DNA of 8,774 bases from Methanobacteriota archaeon (GCA_009779205.1 WRER01000016.1:1-8774), one strand, 5' to 3'; numbered from the stretch's first letter, positions 1-6,588 are shown. Notes: generated by a model not told the origin, from the letters alone. A program made the numbers and translations.

Positions 1-2062
1 CATCATCAGGAATAGAATACCGTTCTCGCTCAGGTGCACCAACAATGAGCAGATCAGCATCGTACTTCATCATTATTTCAGAAGTCAGATCTGGTTGCTC
101 GTACATTGTGGAAAGATCTCGCATGCGTTCTCCGTACCATCCTGGTGGATTATCTCCTCTCCACATCATTTCATGGAACGGCCACCCAAGAATCGCAGGA
201 ATTCCAGTAGCAGAGGATATCCTTCCATAATACAGATAATCACCTCCTTCCGCTTCAACAAGTACATGGTCTCCCGGTAGTTCACGCAAGGTTACGACTG
301 CAGCATAATCATCTGGATGAGCTCGCTCCATCCAGGCATACCCATCAAGAGTTGGACGATGATCATATAATCCGCCAAGAGTTCCATAGGCAATGAGTGG
401 CGCTCCAAGAATACATGCCAGTGTACCTACAATTACTGCTCCTGAGGTGATTTTTTCGAGACCAGCTCTTTTTTCATCACTACGTACTCGATCTATGAGA
501 TTTCCTGCATGAATGCCTGCACTGCATAGCGATCCGACTCCTATGAACAACCAGGCGGGTAAATATAGTTTAAAGATGGTATTCATTCGATACCAGTCAG
601 GGCCCATCCCATCTACCATGTACACAACCTCACATACCAGTACAATAAACAATCCACAGCCGACAAGAAAGTCAGACACCCCCTCATGCCTTGCAATAAG
701 ATAACATAACAGCGTTACAATCAGACCAACTACCAAATATCCTGTTAAAATGAAAGGAATGGATAGTAACAACAGGTATGGACGTTTTTTGATGTCTGAA
801 TAGAGTGTACATACAAGAAATAGCAAAAACCAGCCAAATACGAGTACAAACTCCTGCAATGTCGTTTTAGTGTATACAAATCCAATTCCTCCGACACCTT
901 CGGTGTGCATCATGAGGAAAAACTGGGCATATGATAGCAGGACAACTACTGGAACAAGTATCCACAGATACACCATTGCTGCACTCGAGCTGCTCGTCTG
1001 TGCTCGTATGTCAGCAAACCATGTGGAGATCCATGCTCCAACTCCGCGAGATGGTTCTCTTCTCTTCTTGCTGCATGCTTGATACCAGATCAAAATTGCT
1101 GCAAGAACAAATATCGGTCCATACATCAAAGCATCCCAGCTATTTATTCCCGGCATCGTTCCAAGAGATATTCCAGTTAGTATCGCACACATAATTCGCT
1201 CTACGGAGGAGAGCTTCTGCCACTGTGAGAAGAGATATACGATCAACAAGATGAAAAACGTCTGATTAAAGATTCCCAGTGCATGGGCGTGTACATCTCC
1301 AAATAAGAATGTAAACAAGGGATACTCAGTAATTGCCGCTTCAATCACACGTGAACTATTCCACAAAAGAGAGAAAGAAGCTGTTCCTATGATGTACTCA
1401 TATATGAATGCAGGATTGACAACAAAGAGACAAAGAACTGGAAGGAGAGAAAATCGCTTCAATACCAGTTTTCCAACGCCATACAGCTGTACTGCTGATA
1501 CAGCGGCAACGGTCGGAAGCACCAGCTGAAACAGAATCCACGAAGGAATACTCGCGATCAATCCCAAAATCGCAAAGAGCCAGTGCCCAAGATAGTAATA
1601 TACCTCTAATGTTCCCCCTGCAAACCAAGGGTCAAGAGGTGGAACAATGGGTGTTCGCATGATTGATGCAAGAAATGCATGATCCATAAACTTTTCAGCA
1701 CCATTGATATCTGGATAAAACATCCGAACAATGAGCATTGAAAGAAAGACAATGAAAAATAATGTGTAGTATCCTTTTCCTTCTTTCAAGTCAGATAGTA
1801 TGCCGATTCGTGATCGTTTTACTCCACCAAGTACTATTCCTGCAAGGAGAAACAGAACTCCAGGAGCCAATGTGGGAGGAAGACCAAGCCATGCAAGGTG
1901 CCAACTGATGAGACAGGAAAATAAAAGGCTTGCAGCAAAGGATCCTGGTAATGCAAGTGCTGATGAAGCAAAAGGACGAAGGATAATCCATGTGCTGAGT
2001 TGCAGCACGAGATAAAGGATGAGCCATGTACACGCAAACAACAAATGTTCTATTTCTATCAT
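1..2062 (-). CDS. DUF2298 / Chlor_Arch_YYY multi-spanning membrane protein (3' end off the left edge)
   Basis: The minus-strand frame is open for about 687 codons from ATG at 2062 to base 1 with no stop, so the C-terminus lies outside the window. The family is usually 700-900 residues, so little is missing. The protein is strongly hydrophobic with many predicted membrane helices. Signature motifs are visible: YYYLG at about residues 155-159 (nt 1586-1600), which is the YYYxG hallmark of the family; GDVHAH at about 255-260 (nt 1283-1300); RMNTIFKLY near 492-500; and a C-terminal soluble stretch with GRISSATGIPAILGWP near 613-628, then a WRG. The first large loop has acidic residues (PDINGAEKFMD, then PLDPWFAGG) before YYYLG, which resembles the catalytic loop layout of GT-C glycosyltransferases. 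Function is unestablished; a membrane sugar transferase using lipid-linked donors is my inference. It is the last visible gene of a four-gene operon, 18 nt after the flippase-like gene. A weak GAG-type ribosome site precedes the ATG. Confidence 0.88.
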   Translation of the reverse strand, partial: MIEIEHLLFACTWLILYLVLQLSTWIILRPFASSALALPGSFAASLLFSCLISWHLAWLGLPPTLAPGVLFLLAGIVLGGVKRSRIGILSDLKEGKGYYTLFFIVFLSMLIVRMFYPDINGAEKFMDHAFLASIMRTPIVPPLDPWFAGGTLEVYYYLGHWLFAILGLIASIPSWILFQLVLPTVAAVSAVQLYGVGKLVLKRFSLLPVLCLFVVNPAFIYEYIIGTASFSLLWNSSRVIEAAITEYPLFTFLFGDVHAHALGIFNQTFFILLIVYLFSQWQKLSSVERIMCAILTGISLGTMPGINSWDALMYGPIFVLAAILIWYQACSKKRREPSRGVGAWISTWFADIRAQTSSSSAAMVYLWILVPVVVLLSYAQFFLMMHTEGVGGIGFVYTKTTLQEFVLVFGWFLLFLVCTLYSDIKKRPYLLLLSIPFILTGYLVVGLIVTLLCYLIARHEGVSDFLVGCGLFIVLVCEVVYMVDGMGPDWYRMNTIFKLYLPAWLFIGVGSLCSAGIHAGNLIDRVRSDEKRAGLEKITSGAVIVGTLACILGAPLIAYGTLGGLYDHRPTLDGYAWMERAHPDDYAAVVTLRELPGDHVLVEAEGGDYLYYGRISSATGIPAILGWPFHEMMWRGDNPPGWYGERMRDLSTMYEQPDLTSEIMMKYDADLLIVGAPERERYSIPDD

Positions 2063-2080
2063 GCAATCTCAGTTTTACAG

Positions 2081-3049
2081 TTATGGTTTGTGAAACAATT
2101 TTTCTCTTACAAGATCTGTGATGTGTGGAATGATCCATGTCCCAAAGTACAGGATTGAGACTGCTCCACCAATGAGTGTTATGAGATTTTTTATGAGATG
2201 ATCGATGACGCTGACGATCGTTGCATCAGCGGCAGAGACCCTCCCAATTTCAAATGTTGCAGTAAGTGCAAGCTCATATGTCCCAATACCTCCTGGTGTT
2301 ATTGGAACCGCCTTCACGAGATTTCCTATTACAATTGCGAGCAATACAAGCTGAAACGGAATCGTGACATTGAACATGAGTGCAACAGAGTAGCAGACCA
2401 AGATATCGAATAGCCAAATAATGGTAGATGTTGCAAGAAGCATCACAATTGCAGCTCGGCTGAGTGATGCCGCCCGGATATCACCCAGCATATTCAGCAC
2501 AAATCCAAGGTATCGATTATTCGTTGTCCATCTCTTTGATATCAGAATAAACAATACTCCAATTCCTGCTAAGATGAGGGAGATTACGATGAGAAGTACA
2601 AACCAGTCCGGCACATCGATTATGAATACAACCGCGATGAGCCCAAGCAGGGCAATAGTGATAATATCAAACAGCCGTTCGATCACGATGGATGATAATC
2701 CCTGTGAGACGGTTGCCTTGTATTCATGGCGGATAGGAATGAGCCGAACAAGGTCTCCAAGACGCGCAGGCACGATGAGATTGATTGTTTGGCTTAAAAA
2801 AATGCAGGCCGTGGAGAAGAGAAGGCCTGCTGGAATTGCCATATTGCGTAAAATTTTCTGATATCGATATCCTCGCATCAGCCATGCCAGCAGGCAAAAT
2901 CCAATGGCTGGAATAGCATAGAGGTGCTGCATGTATGCTACTGCAATGAGCAGATCATCCCATACTCGAGCAAGCATCACGCCAAGGATAACCGCTGCAA
3001 TTGTAATAGATATGATGAATCCAACTATTTTTTGATATTTATGGCCCAT
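2081..3049 (-). CDS. UPF0104 / lysylphosphatidylglycerol-synthase-TM flippase-like membrane protein
   Basis: This encodes a 322-residue integral membrane protein with about seven or eight hydrophobic segments and a short charged C-terminus (REKLFHKP). Family motifs are clear: PARLGDLVR at 94-102, an ER pair at 124-125 inside a hydrophobic segment, and TPGGIGTYE at 251-259. These mark the LPG_synthase_TM (PF03706) / UPF0104 group, whose archaeal members sit beside or are fused to dolichyl-phosphate hexosyltransferases, as in AglD of haloarchaea. The role is probably handling or translocating lipid-linked sugar in the cytoplasmic membrane; the exact activity is unproven. I chose ATG at 3049 because GHKYQKIVGF leads directly into the first helix and a GGTGGCGG stretch lies just upstream. 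An in-frame ATG at 3097 would add 16 polar residues and overlap the preceding gene by 59 nt. The chosen start overlaps the glycosyltransferase stop by 11 nt, which suggests translational coupling. Confidence 0.9.
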   Translation of the reverse strand: MGHKYQKIVGFIISITIAAVILGVMLARVWDDLLIAVAYMQHLYAIPAIGFCLLAWLMRGYRYQKILRNMAIPAGLLFSTACIFLSQTINLIVPARLGDLVRLIPIRHEYKATVSQGLSSIVIERLFDIITIALLGLIAVVFIIDVPDWFVLLIVISLILAGIGVLFILISKRWTTNNRYLGFVLNMLGDIRAASLSRAAIVMLLATSTIIWLFDILVCYSVALMFNVTIPFQLVLLAIVIGNLVKAVPITPGGIGTYELALTATFEIGRVSAADATIVSVIDHLIKNLITLIGGAVSILYFGTWIIPHITDLVREKLFHKP

Positions 3050-3761
3050 GTATCCGCCACCATAGTTCAAGGATGGATGCTCCCATTGCGAAAACATCTG
3101 ACTGCTTTACCGTTGTTCCGGCTCCTTCTGTCCAGTGAATAGGTATTTCGCATGCTTTGTACCCTGCACGCTGTCCAAGGACAAGCACCTCAGTATCCCA
3201 AAACCAGTGTGTATCATGCACTGCCGGAAGAAGAGTCAGTAATTTTTGACGGTTGAAAGCCTTAAATCCACATTGATGATCATGTATCTTACTTTGAAGC
3301 AAAGCACGAACTAAAAAATTATATCCTCTGCTTTTTATTTCACGACCCGTTGATCTGGTAATATCACTTGCAGGAAGAAGACGTGAGCCTGTTGCAATGT
3401 CACACCCTTTTGCAATTGCGTAAATGAGGGGCTTTAGGTGCTTGATATCTGTTGCGAGATCGACATCAAAGTACACACAAATGTTATATAATGCCTGCTC
3501 CGCTGCAAGTGCCAGTGCAGATCCCCTTCCTCCCCGCACGTCCCGATGCATATGAACGATATGCGGATTTCCATTCGCGAGACGAGCAGCGTATTCTCGT
3601 GATCCATCTGTGCTTGCATCTTCTGCGATGATAACTTCGTACTTGTCACAGATCTCCAATAAGGCATCCAATGCTGCTGGAACTGCGATTTCAAGCGCTT
3701 CACGATCATTATACACTGGTATGACCAGTGAAACATGTGGCTTCGTTTCTTCTGATATCAT
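3039..3761 (-). CDS. Family 2 glycosyltransferase, dolichyl-phosphate hexose synthase type (AglD N-domain-like)
   Basis: This encodes a 240-residue soluble-type GT2 enzyme. Visible motifs in order: SLVIPVYND (11-19) for the nucleotide-binding strand; AEDASTDGS (46-54); FDVDLATD (98-105) with the DxD-type metal/nucleotide-sugar site D99 and D101; GSRLL (125-129); QCGFKAF (163-169), typical of dolichyl-phosphate mannose/glucose synthases; and FWDTEVL (187-193), carrying the usual acidic catalytic-base motif. There is no obvious membrane anchor, so it probably works at the cytoplasmic face of the membrane, moving a hexose from a nucleotide sugar to a polyprenyl (dolichyl) phosphate. The sugar cannot be read from sequence. 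The start ATG overlaps the upstream oxidoreductase stop as ATGA (4 nt), a coupling arrangement that compensates for the poor Shine-Dalgarno. In haloarchaeal AglD the comparable GT and membrane domains are one protein; here they are two overlapping genes. Confidence 0.9.
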   Translation of the reverse strand: MISEETKPHVSLVIPVYNDREALEIAVPAALDALLEICDKYEVIIAEDASTDGSREYAARLANGNPHIVHMHRDVRGGRGSALALAAEQALYNICVYFDVDLATDIKHLKPLIYAIAKGCDIATGSRLLPASDITRSTGREIKSRGYNFLVRALLQSKIHDHQCGFKAFNRQKLLTLLPAVHDTHWFWDTEVLVLGQRAGYKACEIPIHWTEGAGTTVKQSDVFAMGASILELWWRIHGP

Positions 3762-5011
3762 GAGACTGCTCGCATTATTTCTTGTGCTACAGTCTCACCT
3801 GCTGCTACAGATCCATTTATGCTTCGTTCAGGGTAGTTTTCTTGAGAGAACATGCCTGCAGCAAAGAAATCTGGTGCAATCTTCTTGCTCTGCATTCTTG
3901 ATTTGTATCCAGTCTTATATAATGGACCTGCATATGGTTCTATAGCAAGTTTATGCCAGTGTATCTCACTGTGCTGCACCGAAAACATGCGGCAGAATGC
4001 ATCAATCATCTTCTGTTCATATTCAGGACCTGGTGGTTCTGGTGCATACGCTGCGAGATAGACGATATGTTCATTATACCATTCATATGGGGCGAAATTC
4101 GTGTGTCCGACTACTGCTCCAAATGGTGCGTCATCGCCTAGATTTATCCAATATGTTTTTTGTAATACATCCCTTGACAGTGCAAGTGTCATACAGATGG
4201 AGCATTGGTACTGAACAGGTTCACTCTCCGGTCCGCCGAGAGCATAGATCTGTGAAGGAGAGATGGTAGATAGGACGATATCATATTTCACATTATTCAC
4301 ACGCCATCCATCTGTTTCACGGTTGATCTCTGTGACTGGTGTGTTCAGCCTGATCGTGCCGCCTGATTTCTTGATCTCTGTCTCAAGTGCAGCTATAAGA
4401 TGAAAAAAACCATGTTCTAGATACCCCAGCCTCTCTCCGGAGGCTCCACGATCTGATCTGATAGCAACCCTGCTGACAAGCCATGCAGCTGAGATATCTT
4501 TTGCATTTGGGCCAAACTTGGATCGAAGGAGTGGCTCGAAGAAAGAAGTATAGATTCCTTCTCCAAGTTCTTTTTTAATGAATCTCTCAGCAGTGATATT
4601 GTCGAGATCCTGTTTTAGATACTTTTTTGCAGTGATAGTAAATATTCCAAGACGAGCTTTATCAAGAAGTGAAAGGTATGGATAGCGTAGAATTTCAAAT
4701 GGTGTTGTTAAAGGGTTGATTATCCCATCGATATAGTACCCTGTTGATCCAGAAAGCCAGTGAAGCATTGGTGTGAGTTTCAGCTCTGAAAAAAGGGAGA
4801 GTACGACTTCATCAGTGCTGAAGATATGGTGATAGAGTTTTTCAATAGTGTAATCTGTTTGGAGCGAGGTATTGTGTATCGTGTAGGAGGAAAGCAATCC
4901 TCCAAGCAAATCGCTTCTCTCGTAGATGGTGACATTGCAAGCACCTTGACGAGCGAAGCGAAGTGCAGCGACAAGACCCGTTATTCCGCCTCCAATAATG
5001 CAGATATCCAT
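3758..5011 (-). CDS. FAD/NAD(P)-dependent oxidoreductase, protoporphyrinogen-oxidase/amine-oxidase-like
   Basis: This encodes a 417-residue protein starting MDICIIGGGITGL, where G7, G9 and G12 form the Rossmann GxGxxG dinucleotide-binding motif, followed by the acidic strand end YERSDLLGG that contacts the FAD ribose. The middle has the KFGP and AAWLVSRVA patterns and a GYLEHGFFHLIAALE segment typical of the HemY/amine-oxidase-like superfamily (COG1232 style). The C-terminal FAD-binding end is FFAAGMF followed by SINGSVAAGETVA. Members of this superfamily include protoporphyrinogen oxidase and phytoene desaturase; UDP-galactopyranose mutase is a related FAD fold. The substrate here is unknown. 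Its place as first gene of a lipid-sugar operon suggests a nucleotide sugar or polyprenyl lipid rather than heme synthesis, which is inference. I set the start at 5011 because it places the Rossmann strand at residue 1. The frame stays open to an ATG at 5218, but that 69-residue extension does not look like protein of this family. Confidence 0.88.
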   Translation of the reverse strand: MDICIIGGGITGLVAALRFARQGACNVTIYERSDLLGGLLSSYTIHNTSLQTDYTIEKLYHHIFSTDEVVLSLFSELKLTPMLHWLSGSTGYYIDGIINPLTTPFEILRYPYLSLLDKARLGIFTITAKKYLKQDLDNITAERFIKKELGEGIYTSFFEPLLRSKFGPNAKDISAAWLVSRVAIRSDRGASGERLGYLEHGFFHLIAALETEIKKSGGTIRLNTPVTEINRETDGWRVNNVKYDIVLSTISPSQIYALGGPESEPVQYQCSICMTLALSRDVLQKTYWINLGDDAPFGAVVGHTNFAPYEWYNEHIVYLAAYAPEPPGPEYEQKMIDAFCRMFSVQHSEIHWHKLAIEPYAGPLYKTGYKSRMQSKKIAPDFFAAGMFSQENYPERSINGSVAAGETVAQEIMRAVS

Positions 5012-5073
5012 ATCTTTTACACTTATTCCATTATCACTACTTAAATTCACAGTATTTGGAGAAAAAACTTCGT

Positions 5074-5112
5074 GAGGCTGTCCAGTGATGGGTGAAGAGG
5101 CGGGACAGCCTC
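5074..5112 (-). promoter_or_regulatory. Perfect 10-bp inverted repeat with downstream T6 in the leader of the glycosylation operon
   Basis: GAGGCTGTCC (5074-5083) and GGACAGCCTC (5103-5112) are exact reverse complements with a 19-nt loop. Read on the minus strand, the stem is followed six bases later by TTTTTT (5062-5067). This is a terminator- or attenuator-like layout about 50 nt before the oxidoreductase start. A competing short stem also exists: GAGGC at 5097-5101 can pair with GCCTC at 5108-5112, so two mutually exclusive folds are possible. It could instead be a DNA operator for a dimeric regulator. Its function is inferred only from the sequence and position. Confidence 0.5.
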
Positions 5113-5137
5113 CATTGACAATGTTTGACAAAAGCAG

Positions 5138-5148
5138 GTTTTTATATG
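5138..5148 (-). promoter_or_regulatory. Candidate TATA box (proximal) for the leftward operon
   Basis: On the minus strand this reads CATATAAAAAC, close to an archaeal TATA element. Initiation about 25 nt downstream would fall near 5118, just before the inverted repeat at 5112-5074. It would give a leader of about 107 nt for the oxidoreductase gene. A purine-rich BRE is not obvious, so this is a candidate only. Confidence 0.4.
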
Positions 5149-5253
5149 ATAGAAGAGTGAACGTATAAAGACAGGTTTCAAAGCGGGTACGCGCTGAATA
5201 ACAAAACGCCTCCGGCATAATCGGAAGTCAGTGTGAATGCGAAAATGGTGTGC

Positions 5254-5263
5254 ATTATATATC
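5254..5263 (-). promoter_or_regulatory. Candidate TATA box (distal) in the divergent intergenic region
   Basis: On the minus strand this reads GATATATAAT, a good TATA match. Initiation would fall near 5230, which is only about 12 nt before the in-frame ATG at 5218 and about 220 nt before the preferred oxidoreductase start. The element is nearly palindromic, so a rightward reading (TTATATAT) is also possible but is far from rps12. Confidence 0.3.
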
Positions 5264-5314
5264 CATTCTCGTCTCCTCAATTGTATTTGCTTCACGCTTT
5301 TAATCGACCTTCAA

Positions 5315-5338
5315 TATATAAACCTAATGATATAAAAT
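5315..5338 (+). promoter_or_regulatory. TATA element(s) of the rps12-rps7 promoter
   Basis: TATATAAA at 5315-5322 is a near-ideal archaeal TATA box. Initiation about 25 nt downstream (near 5344) would give a short leader of about 15 nt that still includes the ribosome binding site. A second element, TATAAAAT at 5331-5338, would instead start transcription at or near the ATG at 5359, making a leaderless message. The Shine-Dalgarno at 5348-5355 favours the first. Confidence 0.6.
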
Positions 5339-5358
5339 AATTAACATAGAGTGATGGA

Positions 5359-5787
5359 ATGGGACAAGGTAAATTTGCAGCACGCACACTCACGAAGAGC
5401 TCAAAGAAGTTTCGCTGGAGTGACCCACATTTTGCACGAAAGGCCGGCGGCCTGAAATTGAAATCAGATCCCCTTGAGGGAGCACCACAGGGCAGGGGAA
5501 TTGTACTTGAGAAGATCGGAGTTGAAGCAAAACAGCCAAACTCTGCCATTCGCAAGTGTGTCCGTGTCCAGCTAATTAAGAATGGCCGTCAGGTTTCAGC
5601 ATTTGCTGTTGGTGACGGTGCAATAAACTTCATTGATGAACACGATGAAGTAGAGATTGAGGGTATCGGTGGACGTCTCGGTCGATCTATGGGAGATATT
5701 CCTGGTGTGCGATATGTCGTCACAAAGGTGAACAATGTCTCCTTGCACGAACTGGTGAGTGGTCGTAAAGAGAAACCAAGAAGGTAA
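5359..5787 (+). CDS. rps12: Small-subunit ribosomal protein S12 (archaeal uS12)
   Basis: This encodes 142 residues, the usual size for archaeal S12 (the S23 type of eukaryotes), part of the 30S decoding centre. The universal loop KQPNSAIRK is at 58-66, followed by CVRVQL, and [11 protein letters not shown] is at 108-118, which matches the conserved decoding-site segment. The C-terminus is basic (GRKEKPRR). AGAGTGAT at 5348-5355 pairs well with the 3' end of archaeal 16S rRNA and fixes the ATG at 5359; an ATG at 5354 is out of frame. rps7 begins four bases after the stop, so the two are cotranscribed. The gene is divergent from the glycosylation operon. Confidence 0.98.
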   Translation: MGQGKFAARTLTKSSKKFRWSDPHFARKAGGLKLKSDPLEGAPQGRGIVLEKIGVEAKQPNSAIRKCVRVQLIKNGRQVSAFAVGDGAINFIDEHDEVEIEGIGGRLGRSMGDIPGVRYVVTKVNNVSLHELVSGRKEKPRR

Positions 5788-5791
5788 GCGT

Positions 5792-6370
5792 ATGTCAGAA
5801 GAACAAGGAAAACGCCTCCTCTTTAACAAATGGGATATGGGAGAGGTTACGGTTAGCGACCCTGGTGTTGAGAGATATGTGAATTTGCACAGTATGATTG
5901 TACCTCACTCCTGTGGCAGACTATCTCGTCAGGAGTTCAATAAGAGTAATATGCTCATTGTTGAACGTCTTATCAATCGCCTGATGCAGACTGAAGTAAA
6001 TACGGGTAAAAAGCAGCTTGCAATTCGTATTGTACAAGATGCATTTGACATTATCCACCAGAAAACAAAGAAGAACCCTGTCGAGGTGCTGGTAACTGCG
6101 GTTGCAAATGCGGGTCCTCGCGAGGAGACCGTTCGTCTGAAATATGGTGGAATTAATGTGCCAAAATCTGTTGACACTGCACCAATTAGGCGTGTAAATA
6201 CCGCACTTGCATATATAACCACGGGCGTTAAAGTTGCATCACACAAAAAGAAGCGCCCTGTTGCTGTATGTCTTGCAGATGAGCTGATTGCAGCTGCAAA
6301 TGGCGATGTAAAGTGCTACTCAGTAGCCAAGCGTGAAGAACGCGAACGTGTTGCAAAGTCTGCCCGTTAG
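5792..6370 (+). CDS. rps7: Small-subunit ribosomal protein S7 (archaeal uS7)
   Basis: This encodes 192 residues, typical of the archaeal S7/eukaryotic S5 type. It nucleates assembly of the 30S head and lies near the E site on 16S rRNA. Conserved stretches include [18 protein letters not shown] (95-112), RLKYGG followed by [17 protein letters not shown] (123-139), and a C-terminal [10 protein letters not shown] helix. The start ATG at 5792 has AAGGT at 5781-5785 at good spacing. An in-frame ATG at 5759 would add 11 residues and overlap rps12 by 29 nt, so I rejected it. It ends with TAG at 6368-6370, shortly before a T-rich terminator. Confidence 0.98.
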   Translation: MSEEQGKRLLFNKWDMGEVTVSDPGVERYVNLHSMIVPHSCGRLSRQEFNKSNMLIVERLINRLMQTEVNTGKKQLAIRIVQDAFDIIHQKTKKNPVEVLVTAVANAGPREETVRLKYGGINVPKSVDTAPIRRVNTALAYITTGVKVASHKKKRPVAVCLADELIAAANGDVKCYSVAKREERERVAKSAR

Positions 6371-6392
6371 TGAATATGATATTGTGGGGCAG

Positions 6393-6413
6393 TTTTTCAA
6401 ATTTTTATTTTTT
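6393..6413 (+). terminator. T-rich archaeal-type terminator after rps7
   Basis: Three T runs (6393-6397, 6402-6406, 6408-6413) lie 23-43 nt after the rps7 stop. Archaeal RNA polymerase terminates at such oligo-T tracts without a strict hairpin requirement. A weak TTCAAA/TTTGAA inverted repeat (6396-6401 and 6411-6416) overlaps it. It implies that most rps12-rps7 transcripts end before EF-2. Confidence 0.6.
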
Positions 6414-6427
6414 GAACCAGTCTGTCC

Positions 6428-6459
6428 GCCTGCCTGCCGGCAAGCAGGGCAAGGCAGGT
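6428..6459. repeat. GC-rich hairpin element in the rps7-EF-2 spacer
   Basis: CCTGCC (6429-6434) pairs with GGCAGG (6453-6458), and TGCC (6435-6438) pairs with GGCA (6448-6451). One bulged A (6452) and a 9-nt loop complete the fold, and a G-U closure at 6428/6459 is possible in RNA. The element is very GC-rich inside an AT-rich spacer. It could be a REP-like dispersed repeat, a transcript-end stabiliser, or part of the termination region. No second copy is visible in this window. Confidence 0.55.
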
Positions 6460-6521
6460 CGTGAGTTTTGTATTAGGCACAGGCAATCCCTGCATATAGC
6501 ATATTTTACATTTGAGTTATG

Positions 6522-6554
6522 ACCACTTTTGAACCACTTTTAAACATTTTAAAA
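6522..6554 (+). promoter_or_regulatory. EF-2 promoter region with an 11-bp tandem repeat
   Basis: ACCACTTTTGA (6522-6532) is followed directly by ACCACTTTTAA (6533-6543), then by a degenerate ACATTTTAAAA (6544-6554). TATA-like candidates are ACTTTTAAAC (6536-6545) and TTTTAAAA (6547-6554). Either would place the transcription start near 6565-6575, just before the Shine-Dalgarno. The repeat could be incidental A/T-rich promoter sequence or a regulator site. Confidence 0.35.
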
Positions 6555-6576
6555 CATAAACATAAGAGATCCTTTT

Positions 6577-6581
6577 AGGTG
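6577..6581 (+). promoter_or_regulatory. Shine-Dalgarno for EF-2
   Basis: AGGTG lies 7 nt before ATG at 6589 and matches the GGAGGTGAT core. It decides the EF-2 start. Confidence 0.7.
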
Positions 6582-6588
6582 TTCCAGT

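Noticed and set aside
1791..2138. Minus-strand open frame in another phase across the DUF2298 start
   Set aside because: It overlaps both the flippase-like 3' end and the DUF2298 N-terminus in a different frame and has no motifs. The DUF2298 frame explains the region.
2421..2861. Plus-strand open frame (146 codons) inside the flippase-like gene
   Set aside because: It is antisense to a gene with clear family motifs, and its Arg/Ser/Ile-rich sequence has no domain resemblance.
3050..3097. Upstream ATG at 3097 for the flippase-like gene
   Set aside because: It would add 16 polar residues and a 59-nt overlap with the glycosyltransferase. ATG 3049 has a better ribosome site and a short 11-nt overlap.
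5218..5240. Short CTCCGG/CGGAAG near-palindrome around 5211-5226
   Set aside because: The arms mismatch and the stem would be only a few base pairs, so it is not distinguishable from chance.
5292..5555. Minus-strand open frame overlapping the start of rps12
   Set aside because: It is antisense to rps12 and its promoter, and no family resemblance was seen.
6371..6588. Possible small RNA or tRNA in the rps7-EF-2 spacer
   Set aside because: No cloverleaf, T-loop or other RNA-gene signature was seen. The spacer is explained by the terminator, the hairpin and the promoter.
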